NCBI GenBank assembly: GCA_947501695.1 | Contig: CANMWO010000002.1 | Span: forward strand, 372,001 to 436,000 | Origin: an uncultured Sphingomonadaceae bacterium | GTDB taxonomy: Bacteria; Pseudomonadota; Alphaproteobacteria; Sphingomonadales; Sphingomonadaceae | DNA: 64,000 nt | Direction: 5' to 3' | Made by a program: the position numbers and the translations under genes | Notes under the pieces: model-generated | Databases searched by the model: none | What the model was told of the DNA's origin: nothing | The model's input: only the letters and a program-made list of their open reading frames with translations | Shown: positions 7,893 to 16,841 of the stretch, in pieces | Layout of the letters: the number at the start of each line of letters is the position of its first letter | Numbering within the stretch: the first letter of the stretch is position 1

Positions 7893-10084
7893 CAGTCCTC
7901 TCTCTCCGCATTGGGATTGCTGGGCGTAACCGGAACGGGCTGTATGGAACCACTGTTTTGCGGCGCAGTAACGGCTCCCGGCGCATAAATAATCTGATCG
8001 CCTGGCTGCGTCGCGACGGCTGGAGGAACTGTCCCCATATAGTCGCGTATCAACACATCAAGGGAAGGTTCAAGCTCTGGGTCGCGGGCCAGCTGCCGAT
8101 TCCGAATATAGCCGTAGCGACGCGCCGAAAAGGCACGCGCATCGGCGCGGTTGCGCAATATTTTTGGCCGGATAAACACCATCAAATTGGTTTTAACCCG
8201 CGATTTACCGCGCGACTTGAACAATTCTCCAAGCAACGGAATATCGCCGAGGAACGGGATTTTTTCGATCGTACGACGTTCATTATCGTCGAGCAAACCA
8301 CCTAGCGCAATAATCTCCCCATCGCCCACCGTAACCGTGGTTTTGATCTCGCGTTTGTTGATGATGAGCTCGTTAAAATCGTCGGAAACCGGTCCGGCAA
8401 TAGAACTGACTTCCTGACGCAGGTCGAGACGAACTTCATTACCGGCATTGATCTGGGGCGTGACTTCCAATTCGATCCCGACATTTTGCCGTTGGATCGT
8501 CCGAAACGCATTATCGAAATTGTCGGACAAGGCTTCGCCGGTGGAAACCGGAATTTCCTGACCGAAAAGGATGCTGCCTTTCAGATTATTGTTCACGGTC
8601 AGCGAGGGGGTGGAGAGCAGATTGGAATCGGAATCGCGCTGCACCGCGTTGATAATCGCACCTAATATCGTGTTACCACCAAGCGTCGTTGCAAAACCGG
8701 AGAAAGCACCCCTTGCCCCAAGGATCGAACTCGCCGCATTTTCGAGCAATTGATCACCTACTGCACTATTTGTTGTCGTCGTCGTTGCCGTGTCGGTGGT
8801 GGTTGTCGTTGTGGTATCAAATTGATCAGCCAACAAGCCACCGGCAAGATCGACAATATTAGGTGAAGCATTGGAGAAATTCGTTACCGCAAACGGCGTA
8901 TTTTCGCCGCCGATCAAAAACTGCACCCCCAATTCACGCGCCAAAGAGTCGGAAATTTCAACGATAATCGCTTCGACGGAAACCTGTTCCTGGCGCTTAT
9001 CCAGCTGCCGGATCAGCTCGCCGACCATCCGCTGAACATCGGGATTAGCAGCAACGATAATCGCATTGGTTCCTTCATAACGGGTGACCACCGCCGGACC
9101 ATGGCGGGCGATACCGTTACCAGAACCTGTAGATACCGGGGTCACTGCAGCGGCCGAGCCGTCGTTACCGCCACCATTGGTTCCAGACACGGGCACAACA
9201 GAAGTAGGTGTGGAACCCGAACTGCCCTGCCCCATCAACTGTTCAATCACTGGCAACAATTGTTCAGCATTGGCATAATCAAGCTGGTGCACTCGGATCT
9301 CCGTACCGGATTCCGCACGCTGGTCGAGCTCACGCGCCATTTGCACGAATTTTGCAACCGCTCCAGGATCACCGCGCAGAGCGATGCTGTTGCTACTATC
9401 AATCGCCACTACGGTAACCGGTGTAACAACGCCCTCTCCTCCCTGTTGGGCAAGAGTTTGCAACGATGTCGCTATTTCCCGTGCGCCCGCATTTCTGAGG
9501 TTGACTATGGTCGAGGCCGCACTGTCTTTGTCAATTCGCCGGACCAATTCGCGCACGCGGCGGATATTGTCGGCATAGTCCACAATCACCAGACTGTTCG
9601 CATTGCGGTTGGCGGTAATTGCCCCTTGCTTGCTGATTAACGGGCGAAGTGTTTCCAGCGCTGCTGTGGCCTCGATCGATTTCAGCCTCACGACTTCTGT
9701 GACAAACTGGTTTGCCGGAGACTGCCGTGTACCAACGCGGGTCGGTTGAGTCGCCGCACCATCCGCAGGCTGAATACGATAAGCCCCGCCGGTTGTGGGA
9801 ATGGCAACCAGGTTATTGGCGCGGAGCGTCGAAAGGAATATCTCGAAATATTCGGAACGAGACAGGGGTCGGTCGGTCACGACAGATACTTTGCCTTGCA
9901 CCCGGCTATCAACAATGAACGTACGCCCGGTCACCCGGGCAGCATCCTGAACGAAAGCCCTGATGTCGGCATCGCGAACATTCAGGCTATGTTGCGCCAA
10001 AACTGGGCCAGTCATGACTGGCCCCAATATGGCCAGAGATACGCCCAGTTTTAGAGCGATTTTGGTGAAAACGGTCTTCATCAT
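7892..10084 (-). CDS. gspD: Type II secretion secretin GspD
   Basis: Outer-membrane secretin (730 residues) forming the type II secretion pore. A signal peptide (cleavage near VLAQ) is followed by N0 (LNVRDADIRAFVQDAARVTG), three N1-N3 repeats (about 110-350) and the C-terminal secretin barrel with VPFLGDIPLLGELF-type signature (about 610-640). A Thr-rich low-complexity stretch lies inside the barrel region (about 425-445). A Gly/Ser/Thr-rich loop sits within N3 (about 290-320). Tandem ATGs exist at 10084 and 10081, behind GGGAG; either could be used. It overlaps the gspC stop. Confidence 0.95.
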   Translation of the reverse strand: MMKTVFTKIALKLGVSLAILGPVMTGPVLAQHSLNVRDADIRAFVQDAARVTGRTFIVDSRVQGKVSVVTDRPLSRSEYFEIFLSTLRANNLVAIPTTGGAYRIQPADGAATQPTRVGTRQSPANQFVTEVVRLKSIEATAALETLRPLISKQGAITANRNANSLVIVDYADNIRRVRELVRRIDKDSAASTIVNLRNAGAREIATSLQTLAQQGGEGVVTPVTVVAIDSSNSIALRGDPGAVAKFVQMARELDQRAESGTEIRVHQLDYANAEQLLPVIEQLMGQGSSGSTPTSVVPVSGTNGGGNDGSAAAVTPVSTGSGNGIARHGPAVVTRYEGTNAIIVAANPDVQRMVGELIRQLDKRQEQVSVEAIIVEISDSLARELGVQFLIGGENTPFAVTNFSNASPNIVDLAGGLLADQFDTTTTTTTDTATTTTTNSAVGDQLLENAASSILGARGAFSGFATTLGGNTILGAIINAVQRDSDSNLLSTPSLTVNNNLKGSILFGQEIPVSTGEALSDNFDNAFRTIQRQNVGIELEVTPQINAGNEVRLDLRQEVSSIAGPVSDDFNELIINKREIKTTVTVGDGEIIALGGLLDDNERRTIEKIPFLGDIPLLGELFKSRGKSRVKTNLMVFIRPKILRNRADARAFSARRYGYIRNRQLARDPELEPSLDVLIRDYMGTVPPAVATQPGDQIIYAPGAVTAPQNSGSIQPVPVTPSNPNAERED

Positions 10085-10917
10085 TGCGCTCCCAAGTTAA
10101 TTGATAGGGGAATCGTATCCGCTCCGCGTTCCACCTCAAGGGACAGCTGAGCACCGGGAGCAATTTGTCTTTTCAACGTGGCAATATCGCTGGCCGAGGT
10201 AACTGGCTGGCCGTTTATCGACACAATGATATCGCCGTCCTGAAATCCAGCCACCCGAAACAGTTCGCCTTCTCCCCGTGGACTGACCACGATGCCGGTC
10301 ACCTTGTCGCCGGTATTGCGCGAGGAGAGATCGATGGCACTGGCAATCATCTCCGCTGACGGCATATTGTCTGCAATCGATGGAGCTGGTCCACTCGGCA
10401 GTCCGGCGCCACCATCATCCGCACCCACCGTTTCGGCCGGAATAGACTGGTCAAGATACAGGCTTTCTCGCACACCACCGCGATCAATGATCACATGATC
10501 AAACTGCACCGAATTCAATGTCACGCCAGACATGATTTCATCCCCGACAGCGTAGCTTTCCTGAACACCATCTGGTCCAGCCAATATTGCGGAACCCTGC
10601 CCGGAACCTTCGTTCATACGGATACCAAATAAAGTGAGTTGCAGGGATGTTACAACATTTGCGGTTCCCGCCGGATCGGATCGATAGAAAGGATCAAAGC
10701 TATTGAAAAGGGATAGCCGGGATTGAGCCGACAGAATTTCAACATCTCGCGTCTGCCAAGCCCCCATCGGTCCAAAGGGCGTGGCCACCAGCCAAATCAA
10801 TCTGATAGCCTGAATCGCCAGTAAAACTGCCAATATGACCAGCATGACTGGATAAAGACTAAGCGAACCAAATAGCCGGCCGCTCTTAAACATTTGCTTT
10901 AACGATAGAATATTCAC
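10081..10917 (-). CDS. gspC: Type II secretion protein GspC
   Basis: GspC, the inner-membrane protein that connects the platform to the secretin and helps choose substrates (278 residues). One membrane helix lies at about 20-42. A periplasmic homology region follows (LQLTLFGIRMNEGSGQGSAILAG ... YAVGDEIMSGVTL, about 90-150). A C-terminal PDZ domain comes last (FRVAGFQDGDIIVSINGQPV, about 215-275). It is the first gene of the gsp operon and starts 117 bases after the TonB-dependent receptor gene on the same strand, so read-through from the receptor is possible. Confidence 0.93.
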   Translation of the reverse strand: MNILSLKQMFKSGRLFGSLSLYPVMLVILAVLLAIQAIRLIWLVATPFGPMGAWQTRDVEILSAQSRLSLFNSFDPFYRSDPAGTANVVTSLQLTLFGIRMNEGSGQGSAILAGPDGVQESYAVGDEIMSGVTLNSVQFDHVIIDRGGVRESLYLDQSIPAETVGADDGGAGLPSGPAPSIADNMPSAEMIASAIDLSSRNTGDKVTGIVVSPRGEGELFRVAGFQDGDIIVSINGQPVTSASDIATLKRQIAPGAQLSLEVERGADTIPLSINLGAQ

Positions 10918-11034
10918 GAATCCCCGATCCTGCTTCCCTGAAATCGCTATAACGCTTTGGTGACCAACCCGCGACTCATTGATGACAGAAAAATTACAGG
11001 GAGAGGTTCTAACCGGTTACGACGGCGCGAAACA

Positions 11035-13731
11035 TTAGAAATTAATGCCAATGCTCATCGATAATCGCGTGCCAATATCATAACCATTGTTGATGATTTG
11101 CGTATTGTTCAGCGTCTGCGATTCACGATAGTCTGTTCCCAGCAAATTGCGGGCTTCAAATTTAAGCTCAAATTCCTGGCCGGCTATCGTCAACGCTTCG
11201 CGCATCACAAAATCCAACTGCCAGCCTGTCCGTTCGATCAAATCGGGCTGATCTTGCGGGCCACGTGCGGTGACGCGGGGGCTGTTATAGCTGACCAGCA
11301 AAGTCTGTTGCGATAGACCTTCCTCCGCTTCCAACCCGAATTGCAGATTAGCCACATGGGTCGACTGCCCTGTAAGACGATCACCATCATCAAACAGGTT
11401 CAGAGCCGCAGTCGGTTGCAACGTCACGGGATTAATAGCGGTATCTCCATCCGCAACATTTATTTCCGACTTGGTGTAGGTATAGTTTGCCGCGAGGAGC
11501 ACACGGCGGTTTTTGAAAAACGCACCTCCAAACACAGTATCGAGCGGGAAATATTTTACCAATTCGACTTCCGCGCCATAGAGTTTCGCATTGGGAGCGT
11601 TGGAAAACCCGGTGAACAGCGTTCCGCCACCTTGTACAAAGGCAACATTTTCGATCGGATTGTCGATATCTTTGTAGAAGCCAGCAAGCGTGATCCGTTC
11701 ACCGCGACCGATATAATATTCAAACCGCCCTTCCAGATTGACCAGCTCGCTGTCCTGCAACAACGGGTTACCAATAAATGTCCGGTCGGTATCGAGATCG
11801 AGAAACTGCTGTGGAGCCAGTTCGCGAAATTGTGGGCGCGCCACGGTTTTGGATGCGGCAAAACGCAATTGCATGTCATCGGCAAAATTCCACGTCAGCG
11901 TTCCTGCCGGCAGCCAATAATCATTATCCAGACCGGTTGCGACAGTCGCTTGACCGCCGGTTAACGTAATCGGCAATACTTCCTGCTGTGCGCTTTCATA
12001 GCGTATACCGACGTTCAACCGAAGGCCATCGGCCAGTTCAGCATCAACCTGACCATAGCCGCCATGGATTTCCAATTCGGCCGTATAAGCTGGCACAGAC
12101 GATTGCGCTGCAACTTCGCGAAGCTCAATCTCTTGGGTAAAGACATTGAAATCCGACAAGAGGAAATCGATGCGCTGTTGATCAAAAGGACTTGGCAATC
12201 CATTTGCGGGAATGAAACGGAAGTCACGGCGTTCGGCATTTCGGTCATTGAGATAATAGCTATAACCCGCCGACAGATTAATCGGTACGCCGATATTGGT
12301 TTCATATCCAAAATCGATTCCAGCGCCATAAACATCATCATTCAAATTGCTAAAACGAATGCGCGCTGATTCCCCTGGCGAGGTCAAATCATTGACAAAA
12401 TCATTGGCGAAGACCCGGTCAAAAGCATAGCTTGCGGTGCGCTGATAAGGCGCATCGCGCTTGGAATTGGCGTAGCTGCCGCGTAAATCGACTGACAGCG
12501 CATCAAATTTAAACTCGCCGACAAATTGGGTGGTGAATAGCTGGCGTTCGAACCAGCTCGACCGGCTTTGGTTAAGCAAAGTTTCTTCATCGACATTAAT
12601 CGCATCAATGCCCTGTTTAATCGAAGCGTCTTTTACCGTGTCATGAATATAGAGGTTGGTAAAACGTAGCTTATGCTCTCCGATTTCTGCTGAAAGCGCG
12701 AGCAGTCCGTTGACTATGATCCGGTTTTCGGTCGTGAGGAAATTGAAATTCTGATCGGGAAGCAAACCGGCTGTGCCATCAATATTGACGATGCCTTGCG
12801 ATGTTTGCTGAACGCCGCCCCGCGTTCTCCAACTATTTTCAAAGCCAGCCGTTGCAATAATTCCAACAAATGCATCGCCCACATCAACAGTCGTTCCGCC
12901 GGTTACTTCGGCAGAAAAATTGGCCGGAATGTCGTTGTTACGCTGGATCAACGAAGTTTGCGCATTATTCAAACTGGCGGCGAAATTCTGCAGATCTACG
13001 CTGGTAAAGTTCGTGCCCACCGAAATCGGAACATTTTGATTGATAGCCTGGGCAAGGCCGCTGGGAATATCCCGCGTGCCATCATCATAGCCGATAATAT
13101 CGGTGTCGGATCCATCATAGGTATAGCCCAATTTGCCGGTCGTTTCGCTGTCACCGCTGAGGCCAAAGCTAAATTTTAGAAATGGCTCTTCTGGCGTGGC
13201 CTTGGTGGTCAAGTTGATCACACCACCGCCAAATTCGCCGGGATAGTTTACTGAATAGCTTTTCTGGACGACCGTCGATGCGATGACGCTGGTCGGGAAA
13301 AGATCAAGCGGCACAACGCGGCGCAAAGGCTCAGGTGATGGCAATGGTAAGCCGTTGAGCAAGGCCAGTGAATAGCGCTCGCCAAGACCGCGTACAAAAA
13401 CAAAGCGGCCGCCAACGACACTAAGACCTGTTACGCGCTGCAGCGACCCGGCAATATCGCCATCGGCTGCGCGTGCAATTTCTTCTTCGCCAAGGACCGA
13501 TACAACTTCGGACGTCGCCCGGATCGGGTTCGGAATAAATTTACCGCGAACGATAATCTCGCCGCTAAAATCGCCACCGGGTGCAGAAATATCAACATCT
13601 TCGTCCGGTACATCACCCGCCTGTTCTGGCTGCGCAGCATTATCATCGGAAGCTACCTGCGCCAATGCAGCCGGCGAAAACAGCGCCGTGCTCAAAAATA
13701 GACTTGTGACCAAAGATGCCCGCTTCGTCAT
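11035..13731 (-). CDS. TonB-dependent outer-membrane receptor
   Basis: TonB-dependent receptor of 898 residues. The start at 13731 (MTKRASLVTS) has AAGGAAA upstream and gives a signal peptide ending FSPAALAQ; longer readings add junk. After an acidic linker comes a TonB-box-like EIIVRG, the plug domain (about 75-190, GSLQRVTGLSVVGGRFVFVRGLG), and a 22-strand barrel ending in aromatic Phe (SIGINF). It imports an unknown ligand with energy from TonB/ExbBD, which are not here. It sits 77 bases after the lipoprotein gene, with a strong hairpin between them, and just upstream of gspC. The pairing with a large lipoprotein recalls SusC/SusD-type uptake, but the substrate is unknown. Confidence 0.92.
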   Translation of the reverse strand: MTKRASLVTSLFLSTALFSPAALAQVASDDNAAQPEQAGDVPDEDVDISAPGGDFSGEIIVRGKFIPNPIRATSEVVSVLGEEEIARAADGDIAGSLQRVTGLSVVGGRFVFVRGLGERYSLALLNGLPLPSPEPLRRVVPLDLFPTSVIASTVVQKSYSVNYPGEFGGGVINLTTKATPEEPFLKFSFGLSGDSETTGKLGYTYDGSDTDIIGYDDGTRDIPSGLAQAINQNVPISVGTNFTSVDLQNFAASLNNAQTSLIQRNNDIPANFSAEVTGGTTVDVGDAFVGIIATAGFENSWRTRGGVQQTSQGIVNIDGTAGLLPDQNFNFLTTENRIIVNGLLALSAEIGEHKLRFTNLYIHDTVKDASIKQGIDAINVDEETLLNQSRSSWFERQLFTTQFVGEFKFDALSVDLRGSYANSKRDAPYQRTASYAFDRVFANDFVNDLTSPGESARIRFSNLNDDVYGAGIDFGYETNIGVPINLSAGYSYYLNDRNAERRDFRFIPANGLPSPFDQQRIDFLLSDFNVFTQEIELREVAAQSSVPAYTAELEIHGGYGQVDAELADGLRLNVGIRYESAQQEVLPITLTGGQATVATGLDNDYWLPAGTLTWNFADDMQLRFAASKTVARPQFRELAPQQFLDLDTDRTFIGNPLLQDSELVNLEGRFEYYIGRGERITLAGFYKDIDNPIENVAFVQGGGTLFTGFSNAPNAKLYGAEVELVKYFPLDTVFGGAFFKNRRVLLAANYTYTKSEINVADGDTAINPVTLQPTAALNLFDDGDRLTGQSTHVANLQFGLEAEEGLSQQTLLVSYNSPRVTARGPQDQPDLIERTGWQLDFVMREALTIAGQEFELKFEARNLLGTDYRESQTLNNTQIINNGYDIGTRLSMSIGINF

Positions 13732-13759
13732 CGGAATTTCCTTTTTAGTTCTGAAAATA

Positions 13760-13789
13760 GGGATGGCGGCATTTACTGGCCGCCATCCC
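13760..13789 (-). terminator. Strong intercistronic hairpin, lipoprotein-receptor
   Basis: A perfect 11-bp stem (GGGATGGCGGC / GCCGCCATCCC) with an 8-base loop lies between the lipoprotein stop and the receptor start. On the minus strand it is followed by TATTTT rather than a long U-run, so it may be a partial terminator or an RNA-stability element that sets the ratio of lipoprotein to receptor. Confidence 0.6.
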
Positions 13790-13808
13790 GTCAACGATTT
13801 TCTTGGGG

Positions 13809-15332
13809 CTACCCAATGGTTGGAGCGGTTATGCAATCATTGGCATAGAGGCCGCAGGTCCAACCCTGGAACCGCGTATCATTGGCATCCTGCACAGCGC
13901 CGATGTAACTTACATCTTCAAAGAAACTGTCGATCGCGCTCACCGCAAATGGCGTGACGGCATTTTCCGTGGCACCATTTATGAACGCAAATGCTGCTGC
14001 AGAATTGCTCAGCGTCGATGTTCCGGCTTCGGTATTGTTGCTGCCCGCGTTAAATAGCGTTTGAATTTGGGCAGCCGTTACGTTGCCATCATCCACAAAC
14101 GGGGTAGCGCAGCTTAGGAACAGCGATTCAAATACCGGCGGCCCGTTTTCGTCTGCCGCCGCGCCGGCTGCTTGAATGGTCGTTGCACTGTCTATGTCGA
14201 TACAGGCTGACGCGCTGTTGAAGACACTGTTATAAAATGCATAATCGCCACCACCGCGCAGCAAGATCACGTGATCCTGACCGCTGGAGACAAATGTCAC
14301 ATTCGCAAGCTTATGATCCTGACGCGGTTCGGCATCCTCGTCTCCGTTTGAATCTGCTTCCATAACATGGTCACCACCGCCAACGCGCTGAACCGCGAGG
14401 ACAAATTGGTTATTGCCTTTAAAGCCAGAGTCAGAGTCGACCGAGTCATCGTCAATGCCGGTCATCACCAGGTTTTTACCATTTACCCGGCCACCAAACC
14501 ATTCGACGCCATCATCCGAGCTGTTGTGGACCTGAATATTCTGGAAAAATGTTCCGCTGCCAACGCCAGCCATGGTGATGCCGTTTAATTCGTTGCCTGG
14601 AGAAACCTCAAAACCGGGATAGCGAACTTGCACATAAGATAGTCGGCCGCTTGAATCCGCCGGTAAAGTGCCGCCATAGACAGCATTTGAGGGACCTTCG
14701 ACAATCGCTTCACAATCGGTGCGGGTTCCGCCCGGATTGGATGCGCCACCGGTCGCGCAATCGGAAATCGGTGCGCGTCCCAAAATGACCACACCGCCCC
14801 ATTGGCCGATGCTATCAACGCCGGTCGTGCCCAGAATATTCTGACGCGATGTCATGATAATAGGCGCAGAAGCAGTGCCCTCAGCAAATATTTGAGACCC
14901 GCGATTGACGAGCAGGAAGTCACCTCCAGAAGACCCAAAGATCACAACGCCTGGCTCAATCGTCATTATGCCGGTCGTGCCACCATCAACACCAACTTCG
15001 ACAGCACCAGAGAAAGAATAGATCGTACCATCGCGTTTCGGAACAGTAAGATTGCCGGTTATTACGCCTGATACCTGACAGTTACGCACTTCTTCACCGT
15101 TGCCGGTAGTAATCGTGCCCACATTGGCTGTGCCAGTTGGGCAATCAGCGGCCGGACCGCCGGTAGGAGTAGGCGTTGGCGTCGGGGTTGGAGTAGGCGT
15201 GGGGGTCGGGGTTGGAGCCGGCAAAACAATGACGCCTTCTCCTGGTGACGCGACGTCATCAGCGCCGCAAGCAGTGACCGCAACCGCCGCAGCGCTAGCA
15301 AAAAGTACAGAACGAATTTGTTTATTCAACAT
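13809..15332 (-). CDS. Large lipoprotein with Pro-Thr linker
   Basis: Lipoprotein of 507 residues. The signal peptide ends in a lipobox (VTAC, Cys22). A short acidic stretch leads to a (Pro-Thr)n tract of about nine repeats (residues ~38-57, nt ~15165-15220), a flexible stalk. The remainder is rich in Gly, Ser and Asn with repeated short strands (VVIFGSSGGDFLLVNRGSQ, GVVILGRAPISD), suggesting a right-handed beta-helix with disulphide-forming cysteines. The ATG follows CGGAGA. It is the first gene of a pair with the TonB-dependent receptor. The stalk suggests display at the cell surface, and the neighbouring type II secretion genes are an obvious candidate exporter (inference). I know similar proteins next to receptors in sphingomonads, but no proven function. 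Confidence 0.8.
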   Translation of the reverse strand: MLNKQIRSVLFASAAAVAVTACGADDVASPGEGVIVLPAPTPTPTPTPTPTPTPTPTGGPAADCPTGTANVGTITTGNGEEVRNCQVSGVITGNLTVPKRDGTIYSFSGAVEVGVDGGTTGIMTIEPGVVIFGSSGGDFLLVNRGSQIFAEGTASAPIIMTSRQNILGTTGVDSIGQWGGVVILGRAPISDCATGGASNPGGTRTDCEAIVEGPSNAVYGGTLPADSSGRLSYVQVRYPGFEVSPGNELNGITMAGVGSGTFFQNIQVHNSSDDGVEWFGGRVNGKNLVMTGIDDDSVDSDSGFKGNNQFVLAVQRVGGGDHVMEADSNGDEDAEPRQDHKLANVTFVSSGQDHVILLRGGGDYAFYNSVFNSASACIDIDSATTIQAAGAAADENGPPVFESLFLSCATPFVDDGNVTAAQIQTLFNAGSNNTEAGTSTLSNSAAAFAFINGATENAVTPFAVSAIDSFFEDVSYIGAVQDANDTRFQGWTCGLYANDCITAPTIG

Positions 15333-15579
15333 GGAAAAAGTCTCCGCAGATTACTGATTTCAAACAATTCAGATCAGATGATGTGGAAACGAATCAAAGA
15401 TGCCCCCATCGCCTTCTGCAACGGGCACTAGGCGCGTCAAATGACCCGCCGATGCGGTTTCTGTGACTCTTCAGAGACGAAAATATTTCAGGATTGTTGC
15501 AGTGGCTTTGAGAGCCGCAAAGGCGCTTTGTTTTTCATGCTGCAGTGCAAAATTACATCACATGAAATTTTGTTGAAAC

Positions 15580-15608
15580 CAAAAAGGCGGCCGCAGAAAC
15601 GACCGCCT
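15580..15608 (-). terminator. Rho-independent terminator
   Basis: On the minus strand AGGCGG pairs with CCGCCT, extended by two further pairs across a mismatch, and is followed by TTTTTGG. It lies 24 bases after the stop of the small periplasmic protein gene (15632) and so ends that transcript before the lipoprotein gene. Confidence 0.7.
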
Positions 15609-15631
15609 CATCATGTTGATAGGATAGGTCT

Positions 15632-16006
15632 CTAGCGCGAAGCGAGCCTTCCATTAAGACTGTTCAAAGCGATTTCGGCTGCCGTGCGAGAGTTCATCAC
15701 TTGGCCATCGGCAAGCACCAGATCAAAGCTGCGATTGCTGTTCATCGCTGCCGTGAACATTTTCGCTGCATCGCCGGATCGTCCAGTACGAGCATAGGCC
15801 TGTCCAAGATTGATCATCACAGCGGGATCGGAAAGCTTGCTACTTTCCAGCCTATCAACGGCTGTCTGATTATCGCCAGACATGAGCGCATCATAGGCTA
15901 GCGCGCCTTTATCATAGCCAATTTCACTGTCCTGCGCCTGCGCCAAACCGGGTAAAGCTGCCATGGTCAGGCCCACAGTAATGGCGATATTTTTTACGGT
16001 TTTCAT
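15632..16006 (-). CDS. Small periplasmic TPR-like protein
   Basis: Exported protein of 124 residues with a signal peptide (cleavage near ALPGLAQAQ) and about two tetratricopeptide-like helical pairs (YDALMSGDNQTAVDRLE and PAVMINLGQAYARTGRSGDAAKMFTAA). The start at 16006 is set by AGGAGAGTGACT before the ATG. Such proteins usually act as small scaffolds in the cell envelope; no partner can be named. It is monocistronic, with its own terminator, upstream of the lipoprotein/receptor pair. The 187 bases between it and the next gene hold no recognised element. Confidence 0.75.
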   Translation of the reverse strand: MKTVKNIAITVGLTMAALPGLAQAQDSEIGYDKGALAYDALMSGDNQTAVDRLESSKLSDPAVMINLGQAYARTGRSGDAAKMFTAAMNSNRSFDLVLADGQVMNSRTAAEIALNSLNGRLASR

Positions 16007-16193
16007 AGTCACTCTCCTGTTTCTTTGCGCCATTATTACACTTTTATGACGATTATTGCAACATAACTGTAATAATAATGTCATTGAAGAGTCATTAAAA
16101 ATTGGCGGGTAAGCGCCATTTTTATCGAAAGCTATGGGCTTCCAATATGTTAGGATCAGAAAAAAACGGAAAATATGGTAACAGAAACGGCCG

Positions 16194-16841
16194 TTATGCG
16201 AATGGCATATCCAGCAAGTCGTGCAAGTCTTTCAGCGCCTGCTGCTCACCCGTCACTTTGATCGCTGCCATGCCGAGCGTCGCGGCAGGCTTGCAGTTGA
16301 TTCCCAAATCATCAAGATAGATGCACTGCTCTGGCTTTACGTCCAGCGCCTCGCACATCATTTCATAAATGCGCGGATCAGGTTTGCGAATACCGGCCTT
16401 GCTGCTTTCAATTATATGATCGAACCGCGCCATGATCGCGGCTATTGCGGCCGCTTTCTCATCATTCAACGCCATGCCAGAGCCTTTGCCCGATGGCACA
16501 TTGTTGGTGATGCAGCCGATCGTAAAACCCTTGGCCTTCAGCGTATCGAGCATCGCCACCATTGCCGGGCGAATATCGCCCGCAAGACAGGCGAGGACTT
16601 CACGGCCATTCAGTTCGATACCAATGGCCCTCGCTTCCTCGGCAAAAAGGGCATCAAACCCCGCCGCATCAATTTCCGAGCGTTCAAACTTGGCCCAGGC
16701 ATTGTCATGAGGATTGGTACTGTTGATCGTCCGCACACTGTGAATAGGCACGCCACGCGCAGCTTCGAGCCGGTTAAACGCATCAAAGGGCGAGCTGGTG
16801 ATCACGCCGCCAAAGTCGAAAATTACGGTGTCGAATTTCAT
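16194..16841 (-). CDS. HAD-superfamily hydrolase
   Basis: Haloacid dehalogenase-like hydrolase of 215 residues. Motif I is FDFGGVIT, with nucleophile Asp9 but Gly11 in place of the usual second Asp, as in the HAD group related to the N-terminal domain of soluble epoxide hydrolase. Motif II is ITNN (about 115), the motif III lysine lies in SSKAGIRKPDPRIY (about 150), and motif IV is YLDDLGIN (about 178). The substrate is unknown. Its ATG overlaps the SMP-30 gene stop (ATGA), so it is the second gene of that two-gene operon and probably acts in the same pathway. Confidence 0.85.
   Translation of the reverse strand: MKFDTVIFDFGGVITSSPFDAFNRLEAARGVPIHSVRTINSTNPHDNAWAKFERSEIDAAGFDALFAEEARAIGIELNGREVLACLAGDIRPAMVAMLDTLKAKGFTIGCITNNVPSGKGSGMALNDEKAAAIAAIMARFDHIIESSKAGIRKPDPRIYEMMCEALDVKPEQCIYLDDLGINCKPAATLGMAAIKVTGEQQALKDLHDLLDMPFA

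Noticed and set aside
7116-8305. Plus-strand frames over gspE and gspD
   Set aside because: These are shadows of strongly supported secretion genes; composition is random-like.
15160-15225. Short tandem repeat that could suggest a CRISPR-like array
   Set aside because: Units are six-base codon pairs inside a coding region with no spacers; no CRISPR structure exists in the window.
15100-15357. Plus-strand frame with (Gly-Val)n repeats, possible tandem-repeat gene
   Set aside because: It is the complement of the (Pro-Thr)n linker of the lipoprotein on the minus strand.
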